From: an uncultured Gemmiger sp. | GTDB taxonomy: Bacteria > Bacillota > Clostridia > Oscillospirales > Ruminococcaceae | Assembly: GCA_944388215.1 (NCBI GenBank) | Contig: CALXHT010000001.1 | Span: 62,001 to 126,000, forward strand | Direction: 5' to 3' | DNA: 64,000 nucleotides | Part shown: positions 43,353 to 52,034 of the stretch, one piece after another | Layout: the number at the start of each line of letters is the position of its first letter | Position numbering within the stretch: position 1 is the first letter of the stretch | Notes under the pieces: generated by a model | Told to the model about the DNA's origin: nothing | The model's database searches: none | What the model saw: the letters and a program-made list of their open reading frames with translations, nothing else | Program-made: the position numbers and the translations under genes

Positions 43353-46298
43353 ATGACGATACACAAACGACAATCCGATACAAGGACCCTCTGGCTGATT
43401 CTGGGGGCGGCTGTGGCGCTGCGGCTGGTGCTGTCGCTGGTGACGGAAGGCTACCCCTACGACATGAGCTGCTTCGTTGCCTGGGGGGAGAAGCTGGCCG
43501 CCCAGGGCCCGGCGGCCTTCTACAGCGAGGGCTATTTTGCCGACTACCCGCCCGGCTATCTCTATGTGCTGGGGCTGGTGGGGCTGCTCCGCGGCGTGTT
43601 TTCCATTGCCTACGAGTCGCCGCTGACCTACCTGCTGCTGGCCCTGGTGCCCAGCCTCTGCGACGCGGGGGCGGCCTGGCTGGTCTGGCATATCGGCACA
43701 TCCTTCCGCCCGGACAGCCGGGTGCCTATGCTGCTGGCGGCCTTCACGGCCTTCAACCCGCTGCTGCTCTTTGACACCGGCGTCTGGAAACAGATCGACG
43801 GCGCCTTTGCGCTGCCGCTGCTGGGTTGCTTCTGGCTGCTGGAACAGCGCCGCTATCTGCCGGCGGCTTTCTGGTACGGGGTGGCGCTGGCCATCAAGCC
43901 CCAGGCGCTGCTCTTCGGGCCGGTGCTGGCTGTCTGCTTCCTGGCCGCCATTGCCCGGGAGGATGACCGTCTGCGCGCCTTCGGCCGCTGCTTCGGCGGC
44001 GCGGCGGTGGCGCTGGTGCCGGTGCTGGCCGCGGGCATCCCGTTCTATGGCATCCGGGACCTGCTGCCCTCCCTGATGGAAAAGTATGCGGGTACCGTTT
44101 CCGGCTACCCTTATGCGTCCATCAACGCCTTCAACTGGCTCACCGCCCTGGGCGGTAACTGGCAGCCGCTGGAGAATACCGCCTTCCTGGGCATCAGCTG
44201 GCACACGCTGGGCTGGTTCCTGATCCTGGTGGTCACCGGCGGTCTGGTGGCCTTTGCGATGCGCAGCGTGCAGCGTGGAAACTTTTCGCCGCTGCTGCTG
44301 GCCGCTTACTATGGCCTGGGCGTCTTTACCTTCGGCCACTGCATGCACGAGCGCTACATGGTGCCCGGCGTGCTGCTGACCCTGCTGGCCGCCGCCCGGT
44401 GGGATGATATCCGGCTCTATGCCGCCGGGTTCGGGTTGTCCTTGACCGGCTTCATCAACCTGGCCACGGTGTACTCCCTGGCGGGCAGCGACGACGAATG
44501 GCTCAGCAGTGCCACCAGTTCCACGGTGGCGGTGCTGGTGGGCCTGGCCGAGACGGTCTGCTTTGTCATGCTGCTCTTTGCAGTATGGGATCTGGCCCTC
44601 CACGGCCACGCCCTGGCCCTGCGGGAGCGTGACTATGCCGAGCCCTCTGTCCCGGCCGCCCAGCCCCGCTGGCAGCGCCGGGAAGTTCTGGGAATGGCGG
44701 GTCTTACGCTGGCCACAGCGGTGCTGAGCTTTGCCTACCTGGGGGACACCACGGCCCCCCAGAATCCGCTGGACGCCACCGACACTGTCCTGACCGAATC
44801 CGTCACAGTGGAGGGAACAGCCGTCAACCTGTGGGTGTACCCCGGGGTCTCCTTCGGCGGCAGCCTGACGGTACGGGACGGGCAGGGGAATGTGCTGCTG
44901 GTGCAGGAGCTGGGCTACAGCACCTGTTTCAGCTGGAGCGAAAACCGCATGCCGGTGTCGGTTGGCCAGACGCTGACCGTCACGGTGGAAAATGCCCAGG
45001 TGTTTGAACTGTCCTTCCGGGACGGGGACGGCAACCCGGTGGCGGTCTCGGGGGGCGGAGCCCTCTGCGACGAGCAGGCAGCGGTGCCGGACACCATCAG
45101 CCAGCTCAACAGCATGTACTTTGACGAGATCTACCACGGCCGCACCGGCTACGAGCAGCTGCACAAGATGCCGGTGTACGAGACCACCCATCCGCCCCTG
45201 GGCAAGGACCTGATCATGGCGGGCATCGCCCTCTTCGGCATGACCGGGTTCGGGTGGCGGTTCTCCGGCACGCTGTTCGGCGTGCTGCTGGTGCCGCTGG
45301 CCTGGTGCTTTGCCCGCCGCCTGACCCGCCGGCGCTGGATCGGCGCGGTGGCCGGTGTGCTGCTGGCACTGGATTTCATGCGGTTCGTGCAGAGCCGCAT
45401 TGCCACCATCGATATCTACGGCACCTTCTTTATTCTCCTGGGCGCCTACTGCATGCTGTGGTATTGCCAGAGCGTGCTGCAAAGGGGCGTCAACCGTTCG
45501 CTGCTGCCCATGGCGCTGGGCGGTGTGGCCTTCGGGCTGGGATGCGCGGCCAAGTGGACCGGCATCTATGCCGGGGCCGGGCTGGCGGTGCTTTATCTGG
45601 GGGTTCTCTATGCCCGGTGGCGCCAGAAACGTCCGGGATTCTCGTCGGAGTTCCGCACGGCGGCTCTGGGCGGTGTACTCTTCTATGTGCTGCTGCCCCT
45701 TTGCCTGTATATTGCCTCCTATTTCCCTTACTGGTGGCGGAATCCCGATTTCAGCCTGACCGACTGGTGGAACTGCCAGGTCTCCATGTATGAATATCAC
45801 TCCAACCTGGAAGCCACCCATCCCTTCGAGAGCCGCTGGTATACCTGGCTGCTGGGACTGCGCCCGGTGTGGTACTACCAGAACACCCATCTGCCCGACG
45901 GCCTCAAGGGCAGCATCGCGGGGCTGGGCGGCCCGGTGATCTGGCTGGTTGGCTTGGCCTGCCTGGTGGCACTGCTGTGGCACCAGATCAGCCGCCGCGG
46001 CAGCCGGGCCGGCGCCGGGGTGCTGATCCTCTACGCCACCCAGCTGATCCCCTGGATGCTGGTCACCCGCTGCACCTTCCTGTACCACTATTTCCCCAGC
46101 TCCATGTTCTGCCTGGCTGCCATCGCGCTGGTGCTCTCCCATATCCGCAGGGAGCAGCTGGCCAGGCGCATCGGCGTGGGACTGTGCGCGGTCTCGCTGG
46201 TGCTGTTTGTCTGTTACTACCCGGCATTGTCCGGCCTGCCCGTTCCCGACTGGTGGGCCAGCGCGCTGGAATGTCTGCCCAGTTTTGGCTTTTATTAA
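43353..46298 (+). CDS. Double GT-C protein: GT87-like half fused to a PMT (GT39) half
   Basis: A 981-residue membrane protein with two glycosyltransferase-like halves. The N-terminal half (1 to about 430) has the loop TEGYPYDMSCFVAWGEKLAA and the conserved FGHCMHERYMVPGVLL seen in GT-C enzymes. A soluble segment of about 100 residues (485-585) follows. The C-terminal half (from about 586) is a protein O-mannosyltransferase (PMT) domain: YFDEIYHGRTGYE, THPPLGKDLI, and RFVQSRIATIDIY. It should use lipid-linked sugars to glycosylate secreted proteins or glycans. ATG 43353 is chosen; no good Shine-Dalgarno is visible (GAGAG at 43347-43351). Confidence 0.85.
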   Translation: MTIHKRQSDTRTLWLILGAAVALRLVLSLVTEGYPYDMSCFVAWGEKLAAQGPAAFYSEGYFADYPPGYLYVLGLVGLLRGVFSIAYESPLTYLLLALVPSLCDAGAAWLVWHIGTSFRPDSRVPMLLAAFTAFNPLLLFDTGVWKQIDGAFALPLLGCFWLLEQRRYLPAAFWYGVALAIKPQALLFGPVLAVCFLAAIAREDDRLRAFGRCFGGAAVALVPVLAAGIPFYGIRDLLPSLMEKYAGTVSGYPYASINAFNWLTALGGNWQPLENTAFLGISWHTLGWFLILVVTGGLVAFAMRSVQRGNFSPLLLAAYYGLGVFTFGHCMHERYMVPGVLLTLLAAARWDDIRLYAAGFGLSLTGFINLATVYSLAGSDDEWLSSATSSTVAVLVGLAETVCFVMLLFAVWDLALHGHALALRERDYAEPSVPAAQPRWQRREVLGMAGLTLATAVLSFAYLGDTTAPQNPLDATDTVLTESVTVEGTAVNLWVYPGVSFGGSLTVRDGQGNVLLVQELGYSTCFSWSENRMPVSVGQTLTVTVENAQVFELSFRDGDGNPVAVSGGGALCDEQAAVPDTISQLNSMYFDEIYHGRTGYEQLHKMPVYETTHPPLGKDLIMAGIALFGMTGFGWRFSGTLFGVLLVPLAWCFARRLTRRRWIGAVAGVLLALDFMRFVQSRIATIDIYGTFFILLGAYCMLWYCQSVLQRGVNRSLLPMALGGVAFGLGCAAKWTGIYAGAGLAVLYLGVLYARWRQKRPGFSSEFRTAALGGVLFYVLLPLCLYIASYFPYWWRNPDFSLTDWWNCQVSMYEYHSNLEATHPFESRWYTWLLGLRPVWYYQNTHLPDGLKGSIAGLGGPVIWLVGLACLVALLWHQISRRGSRAGAGVLILYATQLIPWMLVTRCTFLYHYFPSSMFCLAAIALVLSHIRREQLARRIGVGLCAVSLVLFVCYYPALSGLPVPDWWASALECLPSFGFY

Positions 46299-46308
46299 AC
46301 AATAAAAA

Positions 46309-46364
46309 CACCCCCCGCAGGCGAGCAAACCATGGGGCGGTTGTTTTGGCTATTGCGGGGGGTT
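46309..46364 (+). terminator. Hairpin between GT-C gene and PFK gene
   Basis: CCCCCCGCA (46311-46319) pairs with TGCGGGGGG (46354-46362), with an inner CAAACC/GGTTG stem. It lies just after the GT-C stop. Confidence 0.55.
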
Positions 46365-46545
46365 GCTGAAAAAAGCACGGCCGGTTGGGAAATGTGCGTT
46401 CCGCCATGCGGAATGCATTTCAGATGAGACGCCGGACCGATTTCGGACGAATTCTGGCATGCGGAATCGGAACCGGTCCAGGCGGGACAAAATCCCCAGT
46501 ATTACCTTGCAAAAATTGCGGTATGCAGGGCAGAGTGCACAAAAA
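46365..46545. repeat. Highly structured intergenic stretch
   Basis: This 180-base stretch between convergent genes holds GCGTTCCGC-CAT-GCGGAATGC (46396-46416), then GGACCG (46434-46439) with CGGTCC (46474-46479) and CCGATT (46437-46442) with AATCGG (46465-46470). No coding frame is convincing. It looks like a REP-type or remnant element, but I saw no second copy in the window. Confidence 0.4.
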
Positions 46546-47769
46546 TCAGCCCAGATGGATGTGGCGGGGCACACCGTTGATGTAGATGGGGGTCAGCTCC
46601 GCCTGGATCAGCGGGCGGGCATACCGCTCGAAGTGCTCGTTCACATGCATGCCGTCCTCGGCGATCCACTCGTCGGGCACCTTCTTCTCCAGGTTGGCCA
46701 CCTGGCTCACGTCCACCATCTCGGTTTCCACGCGGTAGGGCTGGTCGCTCAGCCGCTTGATGGCGCACATCTCGGCGGTCTCGCCGCGCACGGCCGCCTC
46801 CACAGAGGCGCCGCCCACCTGGTAGGCTTCGGTAATGTCGGTGCGGCTGGCCAGATGGCTGGCGCAGCGCTGCAGGGTGGAGAACTCGATGGCACGGGTC
46901 TTGCAGCCCAGGCGGACCCGGATCAGGTCGGCCAGATACCGGCTGGTACCGCTGAGAATGGCCTTGTGGCCGAAGGCATCCAGCTGGCCGGCGGTGGAGA
47001 CCAGGTCGCAGAGGAAGACGCCCTCGGCATTCTTGACGCCCTCGCTGACGGCGATGATGACGTTGTGCCGCTCCTTCTCCAGTTTGGCCACCCGCTCCAG
47101 GAAGGCATCCTCGTTGAAGGTGCGCTCGGGCAGCAGGATCAGGTCGGGGCCGCTGCAGTCGGGGCCGGTGGCCAGGCTGGAAGCCGCCGCCAGCCAGCCG
47201 GTGTGGCGGCCCATGATCTCGGCCACCGTGACGCTGCGGATATCGTAGACGCTGGAGTCGCAGATAACTTCCTTCAGGATGGTGGCAATATACTTAGCCG
47301 CACTGCCGTAGCCGGGGGTGTGGTCGGTGAGCATCAGGTCGTTGTCGATGGTCTTGGGCACGCCGATGAAGCGGATCTCGCTGTTGACGGCCTTGCCGTA
47401 AACCGACAGCTTGGCGATGGTGTCCATGGAATCGTTGCCGCCGATGTAGAACACCGCCCCGATATCATACTGGGCAAACAGGCTGAACAGGGCGCGGAAG
47501 GGGCGGTCATCCACGGTGGGGTCGGGCAGCTTGTGGCGGCAGCTGCCCAGGAAGCTGGACGGCGTGCGCTTGAGCAGCTCAATGTCCATCTTCTCGCACA
47601 GCACGTTATCCAGATCGACGATCTTGCCTTCCAGCACGCCCTCAATGCCGTACTGCATGCCGTAGACGTGGGGAGCACCGCAGGCCTTGGCGGTTTCGTA
47701 GACGCCGGCCAGGCTGGAGTTGATAACGGCAGTCGGGCCGCCGGATTGGCCTACCAATACATTTTTCAT
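46546..47769 (-). CDS. pfp: 6-phosphofructokinase, pyrophosphate-dependent type
   Basis: A 407-residue phosphofructokinase-fold enzyme that makes fructose 1,6-bisphosphate. The donor-specificity residues point to PPi rather than ATP: GGNDS (110-114) has Asp where ATP enzymes have Gly, and PKTIDND (138-144) has Lys where ATP enzymes have Gly. IMGRHTGWLAAA and the C-terminal SGTSRYLADLIRVRLG blocks are intact. It follows the HAD phosphatase gene by 33 bases in the same direction and is probably co-transcribed with it. Confidence 0.9.
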   Translation of the reverse strand: MKNVLVGQSGGPTAVINSSLAGVYETAKACGAPHVYGMQYGIEGVLEGKIVDLDNVLCEKMDIELLKRTPSSFLGSCRHKLPDPTVDDRPFRALFSLFAQYDIGAVFYIGGNDSMDTIAKLSVYGKAVNSEIRFIGVPKTIDNDLMLTDHTPGYGSAAKYIATILKEVICDSSVYDIRSVTVAEIMGRHTGWLAAASSLATGPDCSGPDLILLPERTFNEDAFLERVAKLEKERHNVIIAVSEGVKNAEGVFLCDLVSTAGQLDAFGHKAILSGTSRYLADLIRVRLGCKTRAIEFSTLQRCASHLASRTDITEAYQVGGASVEAAVRGETAEMCAIKRLSDQPYRVETEMVDVSQVANLEKKVPDEWIAEDGMHVNEHFERYARPLIQAELTPIYINGVPRHIHLG

Positions 47770-47802
47770 CTTATATACCTCTTGTACTATTGAATTTGAA
47801 TA

Positions 47803-48627
47803 TTACAATACGTATTTTTCTATGGCTTCCGCTACGCCGTCGTGGTTGTTGTCGGCGGTGATGGCGTCGGCCACCCTGCGGATTTCCTCGGTGGCGTTGC
47901 CCATGGCAACCCCCAGTCCGGCCAGCTGCACCATGGTGCGGTCGTTGCCGGAATCGCCCACCGCCATCACCTGCGCCGGCGCAAGGCCCAGGTGACGGGC
48001 CAGTGCCATCAGGCCGGGGCCCTTGCTCACGCCGGGGGCGTTGATCTCCATGTTGCGCTCGATGCTGGAGGCGATCTCCAGGGTGGGGCAGGCCGCGGCC
48101 ACCGCCTGCCAGGCGGCATCCAGCTGGGCCTCGGTGGCATAGAGGATGCTGAATTTCTCGATCTCGGTGGGATGTTCCTCCATCATGCGGTGCATGTCCG
48201 GCACCATATTGCGGGTGGTGCGGAAATATTCCCGCAGATTGGCGGGTACCACCTCCAGGCCGTCCCCGGTGGGGGAGACCGCCGTGTAGCTCACGCCGTG
48301 GATGAAGACGCTCAGCAGCCCGCCGAAGGGCTGCACCACATCGAAGGCCTTTTCTGCCATGGCGGGGTCAAAGGTCAGGCTGACCAGCCGTTCCCCCGTC
48401 TGCAGGTCCACCACCGAGGCGCCGTTGGAGGTCAGGGCGTACCGCACACCGGGAATTTCCAGGAATTGGCGGGGGACGCCGTCCACCGTGCGCCCGGTGG
48501 CGGGCAGCACATTCACCCCCTTGTCCAGCGCCGCCCGGATGGCCTTCAGCGTACGCGGACTGATCTGCTTTTCATCGTTGAATACCGTCCCGTCCAGGTC
48601 CAGGGCGACCAGACGAATCTCGCTCAT
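47803..48627 (-). CDS. Cof-type HAD-IIB phosphatase
   Basis: A 274-residue sugar-phosphatase-like hydrolase. Motif I is ALDLDGTVFND (Asp10, Asp12), motif II is ATGRTVDG, motif III Lys is in APGVSKGPGLM, and motif IV is VGDSGNDRTM. The cap is the IIB type between motifs II and III. Such enzymes dephosphorylate phosphosugars or flavin-type phosphates. It has a divergent promoter shared with the gene at 48757 and probably drives the PFK gene downstream. Confidence 0.9.
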   Translation of the reverse strand: MSEIRLVALDLDGTVFNDEKQISPRTLKAIRAALDKGVNVLPATGRTVDGVPRQFLEIPGVRYALTSNGASVVDLQTGERLVSLTFDPAMAEKAFDVVQPFGGLLSVFIHGVSYTAVSPTGDGLEVVPANLREYFRTTRNMVPDMHRMMEEHPTEIEKFSILYATEAQLDAAWQAVAAACPTLEIASSIERNMEINAPGVSKGPGLMALARHLGLAPAQVMAVGDSGNDRTMVQLAGLGVAMGNATEEIRRVADAITADNNHDGVAEAIEKYVL

Positions 48628-48660
48628 ATACTTCTCCCCAATCCTTATAATCCAATGTTG

Positions 48661-48712
48661 ATTTTACCGCAAAACGCCCCTGATTGCAACCTGAGGCCCA
48701 CTGTGCTACAAT
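48661..48712. promoter_or_regulatory. Divergent promoter pair sharing one palindromic -35
   Basis: TTGCAA at 48684-48689 is its own reverse complement. To the right, a 17-bp spacer leads to TACAAT (48707-48712) for the gene at 48757. To the left, a 17-bp spacer leads on the minus strand to TAAAAT (48666-48661) for the HAD gene. Both promoters thus appear to use the same hexamer. Confidence 0.7.
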
Positions 48713-48756
48713 GAATAAACTGTAAAATTTCGGAAAGCGGGAAAGGGCAGAAAAGC

Positions 48757-49497
48757 ATGACGGCAAAACGGCTTTGGCTGCTGGATGTGCTGCGCGGCGC
48801 GGCACTTCTCAACATGCTGGCCTACCACGCCCTCTATGACTGGGTGTATGTGTTCGGCCATGTCAGCAGCTGGTACGATATCGGCGCGGCGGGATGCCAC
48901 GTGTGGCAGCAGTATATCTGCTGGAGTTTCATCCTGGTGTCGGGGTACAGTTTCACGCTGGCCCGCAGGCCCTGGAAAAACGGTCTGCTGGTGGCGGGCT
49001 GTGCGGTGGTGCTGACGGTGGTCACGGTGGGATTTATGCCCTCGGAATCCATCTGGTTCGGGGTGCTGCACCTCAACGCCGCCGCCGTGCTGCTGAGCTG
49101 GGCCTTGCGCCCGCTGCTGGAAAAATGCCCGGCAGGGCTGGGGCTGGCGGTGTCCGCCCTGCTCTTTGCGCTGACCAACCAGGTCCCCCAGGGCTACCTG
49201 GGCTTCGAGACGCTCCGCCTGTGTGCGCTGCCCAAGGCCTGGTATAGCCCTAACTGGTTCTGGCTGGGCCTGCCGGACCTGACAAAATTTTACTCGGCGG
49301 ACTATTTCCCGCTGATCCCCTGGCTGTTTCTGTTCTGGTGCGGGCTGTTTCTGGCCAGGCTGTGGCAGCCCCGGGCCGGGCTGGCCCCCAGGGTGCTGCG
49401 TCCGCTGGCCCTGGTGGGACGGTATACGCTGCTGGTTTATATGCTCCACCAGCCGGTTCTCTACGGTGCTTTGTGGCTGGGCCATGCACTGTGCTGA
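48757..49497 (+). CDS. DUF1624 (heparan-alpha-glucosaminide N-acetyltransferase-like) membrane protein
   Basis: A 246-residue membrane protein with about seven helices. The N-terminus carries the family block WLLDVLRGAALLNMLAYHALYD, and a C-terminal histidine occurs in LVYMLHQPVLYGAL. DUF1624 proteins resemble membrane acetyltransferases that carry acetyl groups across membranes; the bacterial substrate is unknown. It is transcribed from the divergent promoter at 48661-48712. Confidence 0.85.
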   Translation: MTAKRLWLLDVLRGAALLNMLAYHALYDWVYVFGHVSSWYDIGAAGCHVWQQYICWSFILVSGYSFTLARRPWKNGLLVAGCAVVLTVVTVGFMPSESIWFGVLHLNAAAVLLSWALRPLLEKCPAGLGLAVSALLFALTNQVPQGYLGFETLRLCALPKAWYSPNWFWLGLPDLTKFYSADYFPLIPWLFLFWCGLFLARLWQPRAGLAPRVLRPLALVGRYTLLVYMLHQPVLYGALWLGHALC

Positions 49498-49568
49498 AGC
49501 TGCTTCGTGGAAAAGCGGAAAAAATGTTAAAAAATTAAAAATTCGACGGTATATGCCCGCTTTCCCGG

Positions 49569-49598
49569 TTGACATTTGAGGGGTAAGTATAGTATAAT
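49569..49598 (+). promoter_or_regulatory. rpsU promoter
   Basis: TTGACA (49569-49574), an 18-bp spacer and TATAAT (49593-49598). It is the only consensus TTGACA -35 in the window. Confidence 0.85.
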
Positions 49599-49662
49599 CT
49601 TGTTTACTGGTTGATTGTATTTGACCGGCAAACTCCTGTCTCAGGTCAAGGGAGGGAAGAAG

Positions 49663-49839
49663 ATGTCGGAGATCCGTGTCAAAGAGGGCGAGTCCCTCGA
49701 GAGCGCTCTGCGCCGTTTCAAGCGCAGCACCGCCCGCAGCGGCGTGTTGGCCGAGGTGCGCAAGCGTGAGGCTTATGAGAAGCCGTCCGTGCGCCGTAAG
49801 AAGAAGTCCGAGGCTGCCCGCAAGCGCAAGTTTAAGTAA
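49663..49839 (+). CDS. rpsU: 30S ribosomal protein S21
   Basis: A 58-residue, very basic ribosomal protein. [19 protein letters not shown] and the Arg/Lys-rich tail ([15 protein letters not shown]) define S21. GGGAGG precedes ATG 49663. Codon choice favours CGT/CGC and AAG as in other highly expressed genes here. A strong terminator follows. Confidence 0.97.
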   Translation: MSEIRVKEGESLESALRRFKRSTARSGVLAEVRKREAYEKPSVRRKKKSEAARKRKFK

Positions 49840-49860
49840 GCTAGCTTACAGAGAACGACT

Positions 49861-49897
49861 GTGCAGGCCCGCGTTTTGCGCGGGTCTGCACTTTTTT
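49861..49897 (+). terminator. rpsU terminator
   Basis: GTGCAGGCCCGCG (49861-49873) pairs with CGCGGGTCTGCAC (49879-49891), followed by TTTTTT. Confidence 0.9.
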
Positions 49898-49914
49898 GTA
49901 TAAGGAGCACGACC

Positions 49915-50424
49915 ATGATCCTGACCCCGGAATATATTTTTCGCAGAGTGGAGGCCATCCGCCCGGAATTCCTGGCCCAGAAGGGCATCCGGGCGCTGGT
50001 GCTGGATGTGGACAACACGCTGACCGCCGACGGCAGCCAGGTGCTGGAGGACAGCGTCCGGGCCTGGCTGGCGGAGATGCGGGCGGCGGGCATCAGCCTG
50101 ACCATCGTATCCAACAACACGGCCAAGCGGGTGCAGCCCTTTGCGGAGCGCATCGGCCTGGCCTGGGTGTCTATGGCCTGCAAGCCGCTGCCCCTGGGGC
50201 TGATGGTGGCGCGCCGCCGGCTGGGGGTCAAAAAATACCAGATGGCCATGGTGGGGGACCAGATCTTTGCCGACCGGATGGCGGCGGGACTGTACGGCAT
50301 TCCCTGCCTGTTCCTGCTGCCCCGCACGCCCCACGACAAGGCCCGCAGCGTACAGATCAAGCGGAAGTTTGAACCCCGCTGGGTCCGCCGTTATTTTGAA
50401 AAGGGAGGCAAACTCTATGAGTGA
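49915..50424 (+). CDS. YqeG-family HAD IIIA phosphatase
   Basis: A 169-residue HAD hydrolase. Motif I is LVLDVDNTL (Asp31, Asp33), motif II is TIVSNNT, and motif IV is MVGDQIFADRMAA. It is the YqeG family, widespread in Firmicutes and linked in some species to cell-envelope or mitochondrial-type PGP phosphatase activity (phosphatidylglycerophosphate). AAGGAG precedes ATG 49915. It overlaps the next gene by eight bases. Confidence 0.9.
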   Translation: MILTPEYIFRRVEAIRPEFLAQKGIRALVLDVDNTLTADGSQVLEDSVRAWLAEMRAAGISLTIVSNNTAKRVQPFAERIGLAWVSMACKPLPLGLMVARRRLGVKKYQMAMVGDQIFADRMAAGLYGIPCLFLLPRTPHDKARSVQIKRKFEPRWVRRYFEKGGKLYE

Positions 50425-51277
50425 TACACCGCGTTTCGGCCCGGCGGGCCTGTCGGACAGCTATCCCGGCAAGAAATTCGACCCGGAGGGGATGGCATCC
50501 TACACGGCGGGATTCGGGCTGACGGCCTTCGAGTACCAGTGCGGCCGCGGGGTGCGGCTGGCGCTGGACAAGGCCGAGGCGCTGGGCAAGGCCTGCGCCG
50601 AAAAAAACATTGCGCTGTCGGTGCACGCGCCCTACTATATCAGCATGTCCAGCCTGGAGGAGGACAAGCGGCTGCACAGCATCGACTATCTTCTGCAGAG
50701 CTGTGCCCTGGTCAAGGCGCTGGGAGGCCGGCGGGTGATTTTCCACACTGGTTCCTGCGGCAAGCAGAGCCGGGAGGCCGCCCTGGAAAAGGCGCTGGAC
50801 ACCATGCGCCGGGCGGTGGAAGCCTGCGATGCCGCAGGGTACGGGGACTGCATCCTCTGTCCCGAAACGATGGGCAAGGTGAACCAGCTGGGCACACTGG
50901 ACGAGGTGCTGGCGCTCTGCGGGGTGGATGAGCGCATCACCCCCTGCATTGATTTCGGGCACCTGTACGCCCGCAGTCAGGGAGTGGAATTTGCCGAGGC
51001 CACCGCCGCCGAAGACTACGCCGCGCTGCTGGACAAGCTGCAGCAGCTGGGACCGGAGCGGGCGGCTCACTTCCATGCCCATTTTTCCCGCATTGCCTAC
51101 ACCAAGGGTGGCGAGAAGTGCCATCTGACCTTTGCCGACACTCAGTACGGCCCGCCCCACGCGCCGCTGCTGGCCCTGCTGAAGGAGCGGGGACTGGCAC
51201 CCACCATCATCTGTGAATCGGCGGGCACCCAGGCCGAGGATGCCGCCGTCATGAGCCGGACATACGACGCCCTGTGA
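50417..51277 (+). CDS. Endonuclease IV-like TIM barrel protein
   Basis: A 286-residue AP-endonuclease-2 barrel. Metal-site strands are visible: SVHAPYYIS (His), VIFHTGSCGK (His), LCPETMGK (Glu), CIDFGHLYA (Asp, His), HFHAHFSRI (His) and IICESAGT (Glu). These match endonuclease IV (Nfo), which cuts at abasic sites. The sequence is somewhat short and divergent, so a related sugar isomerase is possible. ATG 50417 follows GGGAGG and overlaps yqeG. Confidence 0.8.
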   Translation: MSDTPRFGPAGLSDSYPGKKFDPEGMASYTAGFGLTAFEYQCGRGVRLALDKAEALGKACAEKNIALSVHAPYYISMSSLEEDKRLHSIDYLLQSCALVKALGGRRVIFHTGSCGKQSREAALEKALDTMRRAVEACDAAGYGDCILCPETMGKVNQLGTLDEVLALCGVDERITPCIDFGHLYARSQGVEFAEATAAEDYAALLDKLQQLGPERAAHFHAHFSRIAYTKGGEKCHLTFADTQYGPPHAPLLALLKERGLAPTIICESAGTQAEDAAVMSRTYDAL

Positions 51278-51329
51278 GGCTGCGGGGCAAAAAAATCGCG
51301 AAAAGAACCCAAAAAAGACAGCCCGGGTC

Positions 51330-51358
51330 TTGCAAAACGACGCAGTATCCTGTAAAAT
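51330..51358 (+). promoter_or_regulatory. efp promoter
   Basis: TTGCAA (51330-51335), a 17-bp spacer and TAAAAT (51353-51358). Confidence 0.75.
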
Positions 51359-51403
51359 AGATACAGCTATGTAGTACCATTCTATTATTGGAGGAATTTT
51401 TAT

Positions 51404-51964
51404 ATGATTTCTGCAGGCGAATTCCGCAACGGCGTTACCTTCGAACAGGACGGCCAGGTCCTTCAGGTCGTTGAGTTCCAGCACGTCAAGCCCGGCAAGG
51501 GCGCCGCGTTCGTGCGCACCAAGACCAAGAACGTCATCACCGGTTCTGTGGTCGAGACCAGCTACAACCCCACGGCCAAGTTCCCGCAGGCCTTCATCGA
51601 GCGCAAGGAGGTCACCTACTCCTACGAGGACGGCGGCCTGTACCACTTCATGGACGTGGAGACCTACGACGATATCCCCGTCAGCGCTTCCGACGTGCCG
51701 GATAACTTCAAGTTCTGCAAGGAGAACGACACCTGCAAGCTGCTGAGCTACAAGGGCAAGGTCTTCAGCGTGGAAATCCCCAACTTCGTGGAGCTGGAGA
51801 TCACCGCCACCGAGCCCGGCATCAAGGGCAACACCGCCACCAACACCCTGAAGCCCGCCACCGTGGAGACCGGTGCCGAGATCCGCGTGCCGCTGTTCAT
51901 CAACGAGGGCGACAAGGTCCGCATCGATACCCGCACCGGCGAGTACATGGAGCGCGTCAACTGA
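51404..51964 (+). CDS. efp: Elongation factor P
   Basis: A 186-residue, three-beta-barrel protein that rescues ribosomes stalled at polyproline. The loop carrying the modifiable residue is [12 protein letters not shown] with Lys32. The C-terminal OB block [19 protein letters not shown], then [20 protein letters not shown], is standard. No yeaZ/epmA-type modification gene is nearby. GGAGG precedes ATG 51404. Confidence 0.97.
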   Translation: MISAGEFRNGVTFEQDGQVLQVVEFQHVKPGKGAAFVRTKTKNVITGSVVETSYNPTAKFPQAFIERKEVTYSYEDGGLYHFMDVETYDDIPVSASDVPDNFKFCKENDTCKLLSYKGKVFSVEIPNFVELEITATEPGIKGNTATNTLKPATVETGAEIRVPLFINEGDKVRIDTRTGEYMERVN

Positions 51965-51971
51965 TTTTTCT

Positions 51972-52007
51972 GCCGGGCATGGCATACCGCCGCGCCCGGC
52001 TTTTTTT
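51972..52007 (+). terminator. efp terminator
   Basis: GCCGGGC (51972-51978) pairs with GCCCGGC (51994-52000), followed by a T-run (52001-52007). Confidence 0.8.
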
Positions 52008-52034
52008 GACACAAGCAAACGGAGGAAAAGCACT

